Below, piece by piece: positions 25,501 through 39,196 of a DNA stretch of 64,000 nucleotides; the stretch's first letter is position 1, and every line of letters starts with the position of its first letter. The notes beneath the pieces are model-generated. The model had not been told where the DNA came from and did not search any database. It saw only the letters and a list, made by a program, of their open reading frames with translations. Source of the stretch: Membranipora membranacea (taxonomy: Eukaryota > Bryozoa > Gymnolaemata > Cheilostomatida > Membraniporidae); the NCBI GenBank assembly GCA_914767715.1, contig OU612070.1, positions 4,915,501-4,979,500 on the forward strand. The letters run 5' to 3'. Both the position numbers and the translations under genes were made by a program.

Positions 25501-28500
25501 AAGGTGATAAAATATTATCATATGTCAGCACATATATAATTCTTTACGGAGCTAGTGCTTGTGAAAAAATTAGAACAACCGAATGCTTTCTGGATCTTTG
25601 CGACAGTAACATTTACACAAGCCAACATTTCATTTCTTTTTTCTTTCACAATAAAAATAAATCACCAATCTGCATTTGTTTTTTGTGTCGAAATTTTAAA
25701 TTGAAAATAATTCATGATAAACAAAATATACACATACACCCATAGATATGATTTCATGGATAAGTGGTAAAATACATAGCATAGCTATTTGTGGAGAAAT
25801 TACAACAGTATATTACTTTGTGTCAGTAACTAGATCAAGCAAAAAATCTGGCAGCCTTTACGTTAACATTGGACTAACGTCCAAGTAACGACATTTTAAA
25901 AATCAACAAGCTAATTCACAAATAATATTTGTGAATAAGCTTGTTGATTGTTCAATAACGCTACAGCCGACCCCTTGTATATTTTATACAAGGGGTGAGG
26001 AATAGTTTCCAGTAATCATACACAATGTGCCATATGCTTGAACAGGGTCAGAAATTTTCCCCAATCCATAAATATATATCAGTGCACTCACCTCTTCCAT
26101 AAGGTCCTTTCTAATCTGTATAAAGTTGTTGACCAGAATACCGATAAACATATTACCAATTATATAAGAGCCAAAGATGATCCAACCGAGTACAAACGAT
26201 CCTGCTGCATACTCATCCACTACCTGCAAGTTATTTAGTCAACGAATTGTGGAATGTTAAAAAATATAAATACACTGAGAAAGCGTCGTCTACCACCAAA
26301 AAGGAGGACACAACTCATGTAACATATTGTCTGCTTGGCCAAATCAGGGAGTTTGTCCCAGACTCCCTGGCCAAATCAATGGAAAAGCAGGATGAGCCAT
26401 AATGTTACAGCATGTAGTTGATGGGAATGTAATAGGCAATAGATAAAAGATTTAAGAAGCTTGTGTCACCTCCCGACATGTACAGCAACCTTCTCTCTAT
26501 ACTGATTTATTGCATTCATGGCCATATAGGTGTATTTTTTTCGAAGGCAAAATCAAGAAAATAACCAGGTCAGAGTGAGAACCGTGGTATACCATAGAAG
26601 TCAGCAGCCAAGGTTATGCTGTGCCACACATGATGATTTTATCTCACATTACCGTAAAATAGAAGTTAAAACGATGAGCACTTTATGAGGTTAATTATAC
26701 CAACACGAATCATATCCTTGTATAGTTTGAGCCATCCATCCAACGTAAAAAGCTTGAATAACATGACAAGCATTAGATCCACACTTAGAAACATGTCGTT
26801 ATACACCAGCCCCTCCTTATTAGATCCAGCGTAGTACTGTAAATATAGAATCAGACCATTGTCAGATTGGCATGTGAAAGGTCAGAAGTATACGAAATAA
26901 ACATCTTGTTGCACAAATGAAGCAATAGAGTAGGACAAAAGCATTTCCACAATCAACCGTCGCCTAGATTCTAAACGAAGATTGGGATGATAATCTTTAC
27001 CCCAGAGTGGATGAATGGCTCAGTCAATACCAGAGGCTTTCTCTATCAAAAACAAGGATACCAAATATGAGTTGATTAAAAAACATTCAAAACATTTTAA
27101 GAGCTATTAATAACAAAGTTGTGCAGCATTATCCACCCAATGGTAGTGAGTAAAAACGGATACATCCTATGTAATAACAGAAGTTTTTTCTTACACCCCT
27201 CTCTAACATCAAGTCAAACAAACATATATAATACACAATAATGTGGACTCATTTTTAGCGGAATCTTACATCAAAGAAAGTAACTCCGAATACTGCAGTG
27301 ATGAAGGAAGCTATTAGGAACAGGAGTAGCACCATTACTAGTGATCTAGAGGCTTTAGTTACAGCGAGGATCAACATGCGAGCCTTCGGTATTCTGAAAA
27401 TGATATCATCAATGCAGAGTAGGTGAAACACAAGGCCAAACCTGCGCTGCCCTAGTGAAATATCAACTTTAACAACATTGGCACACTCTATAACACTGGA
27501 TTTTTCTAGTAAAAACCTCAAACATGTAAAATTGCTTGTCTTTGTTGAAAGAAAGCTACACCACAACAAATACTGCAATGCATTGAAAATCTGGAGATGT
27601 TTCACGGCTGCTGTGCAGGTTGAATACTTACCACCCTTCTGTACAAACCTGGTGATGAGTTTGAAGCAGATCAGAGATCTAAGGAGGAAAACTAACTGAG
27701 CCAATGTGCCGACATCGTACTTCTGTAGATACATAGCCTTAGTTAGACGAGGCCAGTAACCACATATCATGTTAGGTAACACAGCCACCACGGTAATCAC
27801 AAAATCTATTATGTTCCAGACACTCTTCCAGAATTCCTAAATAAACAATTTCCATCACAAATCAACATGAGCAGTACGGAAAACCGGTATTCATGTTCTA
27901 AGTTAGACATAGTCTAAGTGCTCGGACGGCTGCATACGTGAGCTAGTGGCATTACATGATCAAACACTCAATTTTAAAATGGAGGGATTGATAATGTAAC
28001 ACCCGACACCAGCCCTTGCAGCTGTCTGAGCACTTAGACAATGGTAGACGTCATTTCAATGGGTTTAATTCACCTATTATACTCAGTGGAGTGTAGAGGT
28101 CACTAAATTTGCAATTTTCAACATCCTTATTATTTGGTTTAAAATATTTTGATAGGTAGATTGAAAGATAATTCATTGTAATTCATTTTAGTGTATGAAA
28201 GGGAAAATCCACTAGTTTGATAGTTACCACGGACCATGTTTGTTGTACTTACCATGAAATCATCTACCCATTTCAGTGCTATATGGAGAACAAGTATCAG
28301 ACACACTGTGGTGTCTATTATATACAGTCCTATAGACACGCTATGGTGAAACAGAGTTATCTCCATACCATAATCTGATAACAAAATAAAAAAACATATG
28401 TGGGTTACGTCATTTATATAAATATACAACATATATTCATTTTGATGAGTAATATCAAATAGAAAGTCTGTGTAACCAAATTTTTGTTAAAGAGTTTACC

Positions 28501-30447
28501 ATTTTTTGTGTGCATTCAGATCAGTGAATTTCATTTGGAGCAATTTAAGGCGGGGATGGGCAGCATATTTGACTTCATAGTCAGATTTCCCATATCTCTT
28601 CACACCTTGTGACCGATATACAACACTCCTGTGAAGAGAAGTGAACCGGAGATATTCTAACAACTTTTCTTACCTAACTGAATACCGACAACAATAGCAT
28701 TGAGTACTATGGCACATATGTACAGAGTGGAAAATAGTTTCGATTCCACAATCCAATGGGCCCATTGGTGGGGAGGGGTTACAGTGAAGTGGCGGTTCCT
28801 GAGTCGAGAGTTTCTGCGGGCGTACTTGTCGACTTTTGCTACCTGCTTTTCCCTGACCAACCTTCGTGTTCTACAAAATTAGTCAGTACACACATAACTT
28901 ATGCAGGAATGACGGGTGTGCATGTTTGACTGTTACCAGGAGTATCGGGCTGATGTATTTCATGACACAGGTGCAAATTAGAGCTGCCTTTGCAAACATG
29001 GTAGCCATCATGGATACAACTTTTATATGAAACCTTAAAAATGTCATCATTTCCCTGATGTCACTTGGAGTTCAGTATATAAGCATAGTTGAAAAGATAT
29101 TATCTGTCGCGGATACATTCACCCAAATCTAATACAGCTACAGAAAGCACCAAAACATAGCGGAAGGTTTTTTACTGCAGATATCAACAATGTCGTACCT
29201 GTTTAGTTTTGATGAGTCAAACGAGACAATATTGCTAGAGTTGTATTTCATCACCTCATCCATTTTACGTGGTTTACACAGATCTCGAGCGAATATTCTC
29301 TTTTTTACTGCATGAGTGAAAGGCCCAACGTCTGTCAGCTTAAAATCCTGAATAAGCCTACTTCTAAATAGGAGCCCTGAAAAATATGCCATCAGATCAG
29401 CCACTATACTCCATCAAGGGTTAACCAGGGGAAGGCAATTTCTAATTTATTCATTATCTGTACTACTCACCCTTGTAACATTCATTATTTGTCAATCTTG
29501 AATAATCTCGGCATTGAATAAGAGTGATGACAATGGTTGATGGTCAAAATTAACTAAGCAATGCCAAGATAAAAATTATTTTCCTATGTAGTTGAGAATT
29601 TCTGCATTTCTGAATATCTCCATTGTTGATCATAGTCCCAAAAAAAAGCTTGCAGGTAAAAAGCCAAATGAATTATTTTAGCAAATTGAGAGCAGATAAC
29701 TCCAAATTTATACAGCCCATTGTTTTTTATATGAGTTTGAATCCACTTGAAAAGTATATAAAAGTGGTTCAATAATGTGAGTGGCACTTAGGTGAGTTGG
29801 GGGAGTCTATTTTACACACCCATGCAGAAAACTTCATTCAGTCAAATGAATTTAAGCTTTATATATACCACTTTCCCATCCCCCTATCAAGCCTTGACCC
29901 AGTATAGTATTGATGAAATCTTTTTGAGCAAAACAATTGGTTAACTCCATAGACCTGATATTGTACGTTGCGTTAGTGTAATGAACGGTAAGTGTTCGTT
30001 CAGCTCGTTAGTGAAACATTGTCTTTGCATCGCATTGGGCACCACAGCAGAAAAGCAGTTTATGGTAACAAAAGAGCCTCTAAGAACTTTGACAACAGTC
30101 ACCACAAAACCTACAATATTAGACTATTTTATAATCTGACAGGCGCCACACTGATGACATGATTTACTATTGCATGTACATCTCTGATCAATATATAGAT
30201 AGAGTTAACTAATTCAGATAGCATGAGTAGGCCTACCATCACAAGGAATTTGGTGTGACAACCCGGGTTCAATTTTACTAATTAAGGGCGGGTACATGTT
30301 GGGGACTAAACACAATAGACATAATATAATATATGATTTCTCTACTAAACACTGACCATGTTCAGATATCATATCGAGAGCTTCTTTATTGACAGCCATC
30401 TGCTCCTCGTCAGCAGCATCACGATGAGGATTGACACCTGCTGTCAT
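22547..30447 (-). CDS. CATSPER2: Cation channel sperm-associated protein 2
   Basis: Thirteen exons, minus strand: 30447-30357, 29376-29199, 28870-28674, 28374-28253, 27836-27649, 27393-27270, 26836-26701, 26219-26092, 25306-25108, 24814-24464, 23952-23750, 23448-23293, 22831-22547. They total 2358 nt (785 aa) with every phase matching. It is a pore subunit of the sperm flagellar CatSper calcium channel. The N-terminus has RSRLIQDFKLTDVGPFTHAV, typical of CatSper2. S1 is in LFSTLYICAIVLNAIVVGIQ, S2 in SIGLYIIDTTVCLILVLHIA, S3 in VWNIIDFVITVVAVLP. S4 is lightly charged (FLLRSLICFKLITRIPKARM). The pore has LFKLFTLDGWLKLYKDM with the CatSper T-x-D-x-W signature; S6 is WIIFGSYIIGNMFIGILVNN. The C-terminal coiled coil YFKYLVLMENLQENLKERG matches the CatSper2 tail. 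It is longer than the human protein (about 530 aa) because of a low-complexity insert after S6. Confidence 0.93.
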
Positions 30448-31211
30448 ACTGTAACTCTCCTGCCTATCACTGTATTATAAAATAAATAGATAGCTGCATA
30501 GATATCAAACCAAGTTTCAGCAATGAGTTGATTTCAAATGACTTTTATAGGGTTTGGTGTAACGTTATGTTATACATATTGTAATCCAAAAAACTAATAC
30601 AACACACAGCAAAGAGAGCCTCTATACTATCATCACTCTCACTGAGGTATATTCCATATCAATGATCACTCTGCAAGTTCTATATTTTATCTAATGCTGG
30701 GTTTATTGCGTTATGGTCATAGATATAAAAACAGTACTGTTTTTATATCTATTGGTTATGGTTGAAGGTTTATTAGAAAGTTCTTATAATAAATTGGATT
30801 CTGTGATAAAAAAAAAAGATGAATAGTTAACCTTCTAAGGACATCTGCTATTGGCTGCAGATGACACACCTTAGAAATTGGGGAAATATATGGGAAATGC
30901 TGTAGGAGCAGTTTCATAAGATATCATGACGCAATCTAAACTAAACAAAATGTCAATTGAATTGAAATTGAGTTTCAGACATGCAATCTTTCTTCTGATC
31001 TTTTTAAACTCAATTTTTGCTGCCTACGTCTATGATACACATTTTGATTAAATAGAACTTCTTTTGGTCACAGGATCCCAATGTTCAATGTAAATGTAGT
31101 TCACTTCAGTCAGTCTTTACTTACTCAACTCAAGTGAGTAGTAGTTTTACCAACAGGATGAAGAATTAATCATATTAAATCAATTCAGCTCATCTCATCT
31201 TGTTTTCTTAG

Positions 31212-31344
31212 GTTCCAGTTCTATGTTGCTCTTCAGTTGTGTGGTGGTCATTAAATCGTTGATGGAAATGATGATATGCACCATCCGTGCTGCTTGTCCT
31301 CGACAGCTTTTCGTTGCTTTTCTTGACTTGTGGACAGCTATCAT
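31212..31344 (+). CDS. Possible isolated exon, hydrophobic N-terminus
   Basis: The frame lies between a good acceptor (cttgttttcttag) and a good donor (at|gtaaga). It includes ATG at about 31223 followed by LLFSCVVVIKSLMEMMICTI, which could be a signal peptide or membrane segment, then CPRQLFVAFLDLWTAI. No continuing exon was recognised, so this may be chance. Confidence 0.2.
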
Positions 31345-32639
31345 GTAAGAGATATATTCATTTCATTTCGACATTAACTACAAGGGATGCTATGAAGTAT
31401 TTGACTGGGAAAGCTTAAACTACTGCTGCCACTCAGACAAATGTGTGCTTATTGAACTCTGAGTAGCTCCAAGATAACTAATTGAGGCGCCTAATGGCAA
31501 ATAATTTGCACGAACTGATCTTCAAAATCAGGGCATGGCATGTTTCTTACTCAGCTACAGTGAATGGCTCACAACAGCTAAATCAGGTAGTCAAAAGAAA
31601 TAGGATGTTGTACTTTCAAAATCTGAGTAGGCCTACTCCTTCTAGTGTCAAACCTAAATCAATAAACCAATCAATAAATCAATCAATAAACCAAGGAGTG
31701 ACTCCTCGATATAAATCATCCATTATAACAACACTGGTAGGTCCTGGCCCCTTGAACATACATATATTCCTTTATTTTGAAAGTACATTGGTATGTAAGA
31801 CCCAGGGGCCTTATTGGTGGGTGTACCACATTGTACTTCTGCTTGCATGCAAAGGATTCCCTCCCACTGAAACTGTATGGTTTGGTGAGACTCTTCCTCT
31901 CTTGAGACCACCCATCAACCAACCCCTTGGAAAAGTGGTGACTTCAATTCGCAAGATGTCTGTTTTTGCTACTATTATTAATTAGGCCTATTTGATATCA
32001 CTATCTTAATATAGGTTTTTCATCTGTGCCATTACATAATTAACTTATTGATGGCTTACTAATCGTTTTGTAACTGGTAACTGTTGAATTTACAACAGAA
32101 GCAACACTCAAGGACCACATCACCGTGGGGATTTGCATCGTGGATCTCACAGGGGCTCCTTATTAAGCTTGTGGGTGCTAGTAAGCCTTGTCATGCGGCT
32201 ACTATTTTTGTAGACAAGGCTAGGCTAGGTGCTAGTCATGTGTGGATGCAGTGTACTTACTTTTCTTGGAGAGTGATAATTTCTTCTGGTGAAAGTTCCG
32301 GTGATGTTTGAGGGTTGTCTATCGGTAATCAGTCTTTGTCAGAAATCCTGTTAACTAGTTGCTGAACCCCTAACCTGCCACAGGATGATCTACAAGCATC
32401 GAACAATCTCAACAAAGGTTCTTCTACAATTAAGCGGTGGAAACAAAAAAGAGTAGAGTAGACTACTGACTATGTACTTTCGCCTTTGACTTGATCCAAA
32501 GCGTTCAGGTCACAGGGCGCACATGGATAACTATTCCTTCAGTGTATCTTGGTTAAGTTTGTAGATGGGGTTCTGTGGGTTCGCTGGAGGTAAACTGCTG
32601 TGCATAATTGAAAATTAAATAAATATTGCATGCAGGCAC

Positions 32640-32800
32640 AGCCAAGACATAGCCTGGGTAGGCTGCCGACAGCCTGCCCAGCCGAGAGCCTGCCCAGCCG
32701 ACAGCCTGCCCAGCCGACAGCCTGCCCAGCCGAGAGCCTGCCCAGCCGACAGCCTGCCCAGCCGACAGCCTGGCCAGCCGACAGCCTGGCCAGGCTAGCT
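32640..32800. repeat. 16-bp GC-rich minisatellite
   Basis: About nine copies of agcctgcccagccgac (variant gag for gac) in otherwise AT-rich DNA. An ATG-led frame passes through it but shows no splice or domain support. Confidence 0.9.
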
Positions 32801-34480
32801 AGAAATGGTGTGGCTTGATTTCAGTAAGTAGATATTAATCATAAATAAAAGAAACTTTTCTCATTTGCTGGTTTACCACACTTGAAGAACCCATGCTAAA
32901 CCTATAGTTTCATACTTATATAGAATTGAGACTGATGGAAAGTAACAGTAGAGACATGGTTTTGTAAATAAAGTCCCTGTCTTTATCTCATCCTGGAAAG
33001 ATCATCACATTGTACCTTGCCGAGTTGATCGTCACATCTTTTGTAGATGATTTTGGAGATATAGCATAACCGTCAATCCATTGGTGTTGATCTGAAGATT
33101 TCGTTTAGATTCATTACAAAACTAATCCAGTTCTGAAAGGTGCATAGCATAAGTTCCACAAAACTCATGAGTTTTTTGTTGGGGTCTGAGTCATGGGCTT
33201 CTGGAACTTACATGCCTTTACTTTGCCAATTTGTTCGCAGTATGGTTGATACTGGACATTTTCAAAGCAAGCAGTCCTTGGTCAAAGAAAGGAGGAATAT
33301 AGAAGAATCTTTGGTCAAAGTAACTTATGCTAATAAATAAGTCCCAGTGGGCTTGACTGTTTTTGGGGTTGGTTGACAATGGACATTGACAATAGGCAAG
33401 TAAGTCCAAGGGGCCCATAGTGTATGTCCATGCATTAAGCCTCAAGACAGCCCTACAACGTATCAAGACAGGCTCACAACGTGCTTTAGTTAGTAGCTAT
33501 AATTTGAGTAACATGGTGCTCAAACCAGGCCAACAGGGGTCACTGTGTACTGGACATATTCCCTTCAGTGATAATAGTACCTTGAGGAGTGTAAGTTGCA
33601 ACAAATCAATCAAGTCATCAGTGCTGCAGAGACACCAGAGGAAAAGACAGTGTAGTATCAGCAGAAAACTTTCGACACACTACATTTGGAATTAAAGTTT
33701 CTCTCAAGTAATATCAATATGGCAAAACAACATCCAATCAAATTGTGAGCTGCTTTGTTTAAACCAATGAACTGGAACTCTATACTAACAGCTGATACAT
33801 TAACTTCATTTTTGCATCCCACAATCCTCTGCTTCTTTTTAAAGGATTCAGTGAATTTAGTGGTTATCTCCCTGACCCGACTTTCAATTCTCCCCCCTCC
33901 CCTACCTGGCCACACAGACTCTACCTATTTCTGTGTATGAATTAATGCTGTGTGATGAATATGGGCTAAGCTAGCTGTATACAATGATGATTAATGCGAC
34001 CAATAAGCCACATAGACCTACTGGTACCAAAACTCGGGAACCTCAGCATTAACATGGCTAGAAATGTTCTTTACGTTGGAATTATAACATTTGCAGAAAC
34101 TGAAAACGATAACAACAATTCAGTAGAGAATGGAGATTTTATAATTCATTAAAATAATGATCATGAAAATCCTGAGAGTTGCAATAGAATGACACTTTAT
34201 GTTGAGGTTATCTTTGACATGACATGCTAGCAGTGGTCAAAGTGGAATTTTTTTCTTTGTACTCTATTATCTGGGTTGAAAATTATTTTGAGAATTGTTT
34301 GCAATTTCTGGATCAAATTATGCGGGAATATGGATCTGTAATAGTATGATTGATATCTGGTCAAAAGAGACAACTTGACACTGTTTTTGCACAGAATCAA
34401 GCGGGAACTGTGTTCTAAAGGTTCCCCTCTACAATTCCTTGTGGGAACTCAGTTCCCACCAGTTACTCAGAACAATGCAT

Positions 34481-34832
34481 GCCAGTGATACCACTTAGAC
34501 CTGCCAGTGATACCACTTAGACCTGCTAGTGATACCACTTAGACCTGCTAGAGATACCACTTAGACCTGCTAGTGATGCCACTTAGACCTGCTAGTGATA
34601 CCACTTAGACCTGCTAGTGATATCACTTAGACCTGCTAGTGATACCACTTAGACCTGCTAGTGATACCACTTAGACCTGCTAGTGATATCACTTAGACCT
34701 GCTAGTGATACCACTTAGACCTGCTAGTGATACCACTTAGACCTGCTAGTGATACCACTTAGACCTGCTAGTGATACCACTTAGACCTGCTAGTGATACC
34801 ACTTAGACCTGCTAGTGATACCACTTAGACCT
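34481..34832. repeat. 21-bp minisatellite
   Basis: About 16-17 copies of ctgctagtgataccacttaga with few variants (gatatc, gagata, gatgcc). The copies are almost identical, so the expansion is recent. It lies about 380 bp upstream of the small Cys-rich gene. Confidence 0.95.
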
Positions 34833-35213
34833 ATCTCAGTTGCCTCAAAATCCCTGATTATTACGGGGCGGAGAAAAGGTGTTGATCATACAACTTGCTG
34901 ATTCATCCATGATCAAGACCTCTCTGACAACCGAAATAGGCTTATTCAGGGGGCTATCGGCTGGTAGTAGGCCGATATCACAACAATTTGATGCAACACC
35001 TCAAATAAGTGAGTACCAGCCAGCCACTGGCCAATTTATACGCCTGACGATCTGCTCACAATATAATAATAATCATAAATGTTATTAACAGCTTTACATA
35101 CCTCATACCTCCATCTATTCTCAAACCACGTGCGACTTCTCCCCATCACTGTGAAATCAAATATAACACACAGCTTTGGTCAAACCAATTTATATCCATA
35201 GTGCACCAGGAGC

Positions 35214-35613
35214 ATGGGTTTTACTGTGAATCTTTGGCTACTAATTTTCTTTGTAAATTCCATTGTATGGCTTATGTGAATGTACACCTCAATAATTGTG
35301 ACTGGACATTGATCTAAGTGCGGATTGGACAGGAGCAAATGGGGGTGAGCAACCAGCGTGGCGTTTGTTCTGTGGGCTCAGGTGCTGTTACTGTGGTGAA
35401 GAGACGGTAGAGGGACAAGTAGAAATGTGTACCAAACAAAGTTTAGGAGAATATACACCAAAGTATTGTATGAAAGATGAAAACGGCGATTGCGTATGTT
35501 TTATAGGACAAAGGATAATCCCGCCTGATGGGGATCGGTCAGGAGGATCTGAACAACCACATTTTCGATTGTGGTGCGGACCCGATTGCTGCTACTGCCC
35601 TGATTCATGTTAG
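35214..35613 (+). CDS. Predicted small secreted Cys-rich protein with two CG-x2-CCYC modules
   Basis: Exon 1 (35214-35275) starts with ATG and codes a strong signal peptide, MGFTVNLWLLIFFVNSIVWL. A 43-bp intron (gtgaat...ctaag) is proposed because it alone joins this in frame to the open exon 35319-35613; the product would be 118 aa. The mature part has 13 cysteines. An N-terminal module, GGEQPAWRLFCGLRCCYCG, and a C-terminal module, GGSEQPHFRLWCGPDCCYC, are clearly duplicates. Between them lies a linker with four more Cys (ending GDCVCFIGQRIIPPDGD). AATAAA lies at 35819-35824. I do not recognise the family. The intron is very short and the ATG-exon link is a prediction; the downstream exon is better supported by its internal repeat. 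Confidence 0.6.
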
Positions 35614-36411
35614 AGAAAATCATGATTGCTCTTGACACTGATAGAATGTTTTTATTAGCTAGGTAGATTTAATCAGTATTTGTCAACTTTTAGAAGCAAT
35701 TTAGTCATTAATCCATCGTTACTAGTCCACTTTTTCTCTTATCTCCTTTTTTTTTACTTTTATGTTATTTTTTTTCCCTCACCATGCAAAACATTTACGA
35801 GAATGATCATAGAGTGACAATAAACTTACATATAACTACACTGCAGGCCATTACATATTTTTTCTTCATGTTTTACAAAATACATTTGTTTTATAGCATG
35901 TCAGCTATTTTGTCACTAAATTTTGCAAGCTTTCTCTTTACAAACAAGGCATATCATACCCATCACTGTACAGGTTGTAGAATAACTGTCTTTCAATCAT
36001 TTGACATCAAAAATGTTTCTGATCTCACACTGCACCAAGTTGTCAGTATCTTGAGATAAAATGGTAGTTTGATTTGTGAGCAGAAAGTTTTTAGAGACAT
36101 CCGGGTCTCCTTAGAATAAAAAATCTGCAAGGTCTATTTCTTGTATGGGAAATAAACCTTGTAGATTTTTTGTTGCACAAATTAAGTTGAAGTGAAATGT
36201 CCATTTGTACTGCGTCGATAATTGTGGCTATTCATAAGTCCTATAAACCCTCTGTCAAACATAACCTTACCCGCTACTAAATGGCATATGTCCGTTCTTG
36301 TCAACCTTCAGTTAACATCAGACAAATTTGCATGCCAGTTCCCCTCCATCCTTAGATGTGGCCCATCCATGTACGTCCATGTCCGTCCATGGGGCAACAT
36401 TAGGCAATAAT
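35614..36411. other. Intergenic
   Basis: Very AT-rich. It includes the likely 3' UTR of the Cys-rich gene. A plus-strand frame at 35784-36059 is AT-driven with no domain. A small inverted repeat near 36118-36170 (aatctgcaaggt against accttgtagatt) is the only structure seen. Confidence 0.5.
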
Positions 36412-37255
36412 ATCATACAATAATGAACATTTGGGAAGAAAATGGTTTTTTTCTGGTTGAGACATTTTGTATGAATCGTCTTGTTCAAGGGAACAATGCA
36501 ATACAAACCGAAATTGCTGCTTCTAGTATAGCAGAGCTATCTTCCTTTTTGGTAAGGGAGATAACTTGAATGACATGTAGTCAGTTCCTTGGCCTTGTTT
36601 GATTACTCAGTTCAAGCTGAATTTCATAAAGCATTGAAAGCTAGAAAGTAATAGTCCTGGCCATAATTATTGACTAGATACTTCTAAGTGTCTTACTTAC
36701 TGGCAACCAAGAAAGAGTAGGAACTAGGAAAGAATCTTTGCAACAAAGAAAGGAGATTATTAAGTTAAAGATACACAGTACAAAGAAAGCAAAGATGGGA
36801 AAAAACAGGTAACAAGTTGTCAGTAATTGTGATGTCAAGAAGCTCTTTGTCCTTTGTTCAACTGGGAAAGGGTCTTTCTTCTCTAACTACTAACTTATTG
36901 TTCTAACCTAAGCTAGATATAAAAAAAACGTTTCATGACCACTATTCAATTGATAGTCTCATATTCTAGGATGCTTACTAGGTCAAGTTCCACCCGCTCA
37001 TGAAAAATATTGATCCAGATTTCATACTCAAAGCCATCTTGTTTTTATTGCGGATTGTCATTGTATATATGTGCTGAGAATCTGATGAGGTGATATAACA
37101 CTGAAACACAAATCAACTAAAAGGAGAGTATTAATCATCAGAGTAATATCTCAAAACACAAAATTTTGTCTGCTCTCTGATTTCTACCTGTTATACTTGT
37201 CACAAAGATTAAAACTTTATTATCTTTCTTTCTATCTATTCTGGATCGCAGAGTT
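36412..37255. repeat. Segmental duplication, copy A
   Basis: The left part (36412-36720) matches 37403-37559 followed by 38810-38960. The right part (about 37020-37255) matches about 39045-39196, including ctatctattctggatcgcag at the end. Order and orientation are the same, so this is a local tandem duplication that has since diverged by indels. Confidence 0.8.
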
Positions 37256-37402
37256 TTCGGTTATCATTTCTAGCAGTCAAGGCCGTGATATTCGGCCAAT
37301 TATTTTTGCATTTCTGTATAAGTTACAATGGTTATACCAAATAAAATGCCTTGAATGGAAATTGATCGTTTGCTTCCTTGTGATGTTCGACGGAGGAAAA
37401 AA

Positions 37403-39196
37403 TGAACATTTTGGAACAAAATGGTTTTTTTTCTGGTTGAGACATTTTGTATGAATTGTCTTGTTCAAGGGAACAAGGCAATCCAAACCAAATTTGCTGC
37501 TTCTAGTATAGCGGAGCTATCTTCCTTTTCGGTAAGGGAGATAACTTCAATGACATGTATGTATGTATGTCATTGTATTCATCTCATTCACTGAGAAATA
37601 AAATGTTTGTGTAATATACTCTGGGTAAAAACTTATAAAATATTGCACCAAAAATAATAAATAACATAATAAAAGACACACAATCTATTTAGTTATCTAG
37701 TAAAGAGTATACTATTCAAAAGTCTGACACTTTCCGCCCTGAAACATTTGGCACGGATTTGAACACTGTGTCTTATGGCAGTGTAGCGACCTGATGGAAG
37801 TTGGTCAAGTATCAGTACAGGCTCGCTGGAGGTGGCAACCATTCGAAGACTTTTAGTCTTGAGTTTACTAATGTAAAGTTCTTCGAGGGGCGTAAAGCTT
37901 AGGTCCCCTGAGAGATATTCAGCAGATTTTATGACAGACCTAACTTTTCTCTTTGAATCAGCTGACATGTGTTGGTATAAGACCACAAGATGGTAGGTTA
38001 GGATGGATTCGATAAAAGACTTATAGCAGGTGTTAATCAGTTTCTCGTTAACTCCTAGATGATAGAGTTTCGATATGATATAGAGTCTTTGTCCAGCCTT
38101 CTTGGTGGTTTTGACAGTATTAGCTGAGAAGTCAAGTTTCTTGGTGCCTATGGTCCCGAGGTAGGTGAACTGATCTACTTGTTCAATCTCGCTGTTGTTA
38201 ATTACGAGTGCTGGCTGCGTAGGGTCATCTCGGTAGCTGCACATGATTAGCTCTTTAGTCTTTTTGGCGTTCAGGATGAGGTCATTATCAGCACACCATT
38301 GGCTGACGGAGTCTGTAGCAGATTGAAGATCGGAGGTAGCATTAGCAGAGAGGAGCTCCATAATAACAGTATCATCGGCATACTTAACCAGTCAGTTTTC
38401 ACTAGTTTTCGGCATGTCAACAACATACAGAGAAAAGAGGAGAGGACTGATCACGCAGCCTTGAGGGCTGCCAGTCGATGAACATATTGATGCTGAGGTA
38501 TTTAGAGTCGTTTGAACACGCTGTTTACGGTTGGTTAGAAAATCGAATACCCAATTAGTGATGTTTGGATGAATGTCATAGGTTTGGAGTTTTCTTATCA
38601 TGGTAGCCGGGTTTATTGTGTTAAATGCACTGGAGAAGTCTATAAAGAGTGCTCTCACACTATTCTTAGCATTTCTGTCTAGGTGTTCGGTAACAGTGTC
38701 TAATAGAGATATCAACGCATCTTCAGTGGATTTGTTAGGCTGATATGCGAACTGAGTGGGATCGTTAAGATTAGGGGCTAAGCGTTTCATTACTAGTTGC
38801 TCAAGACACTGACATGTAGTCAGTTCCTTGGCCTTGTTTGATTACTCAGTACAAGCTGATTTGCATAAAGCCTTGAAAGCTAGGAAGTAATAGTCCTGGC
38901 CATAATTATTGACTAGATACTTGTCAGTGTCTTACTTACAGGCAACCAAGAAAAAATGCCACCTTCCCAACCAATCCATGGACCTTTCTTACTCTGTGGC
39001 AGAATATTTTTGCATAAAAGCACAACTGTTATCGCATTTACTAGATTCAAAGCCATCTTTTTTTTTATTGTAGAATGTCGTTGTATATATGTGCTGAGAA
39101 TCTGATGTTGTGTCTGCTCTCTGATTTCTATCCGTTATATTTGTCACAAAGACTAAAATTTTATGATCTTCCTTTCTATCTATTCTGGATCGCAGT
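37403..39196. repeat. Segmental duplication, copy B, split by a LINE
   Basis: Matches copy A on both sides of the LINE insertion at 37560-38809. With the LINE removed the two halves join at tgacatgta exactly as in copy A (36600 region), so copy A is the empty site for that insertion. Confidence 0.85.
37560..38809 (-). mobile_element. 5'-truncated LINE insertion with 9-bp target duplication
   Basis: Flanked by tgacatgta at 37551-37559 and 38810-38818. The minus strand starts abruptly inside the RT (KRLAPNLNDPTQFAYQPNKS), continues through ALFIDFSSAFNTINP, SICSSTGSPQGCVISPLLFS and LVKYADDTVI, then the C-terminal domain (QVDQFTYLGTI, QRLYIISKLYHLGVN) to a stop near 37693. It ends in a short (CATA)n tail. 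One stop between MPKTSEN and YADD makes it inactive. The 5' truncation plus target duplication is typical target-primed retrotransposition. Confidence 0.92.

Larger units (their letters stand above)
30448..35213. other. Gene-poor stretch with minisatellites
   Basis: It holds the CatSper2 5' flank, a candidate exon (31212-31344), an aatcaataaacc-type simple repeat (about 31660-31695) and two minisatellites (32640-32800 and 34481-34832). A plus-strand open frame at 31482-31985 runs through the simple repeat, has no domain, and is judged chance. Confidence 0.5.
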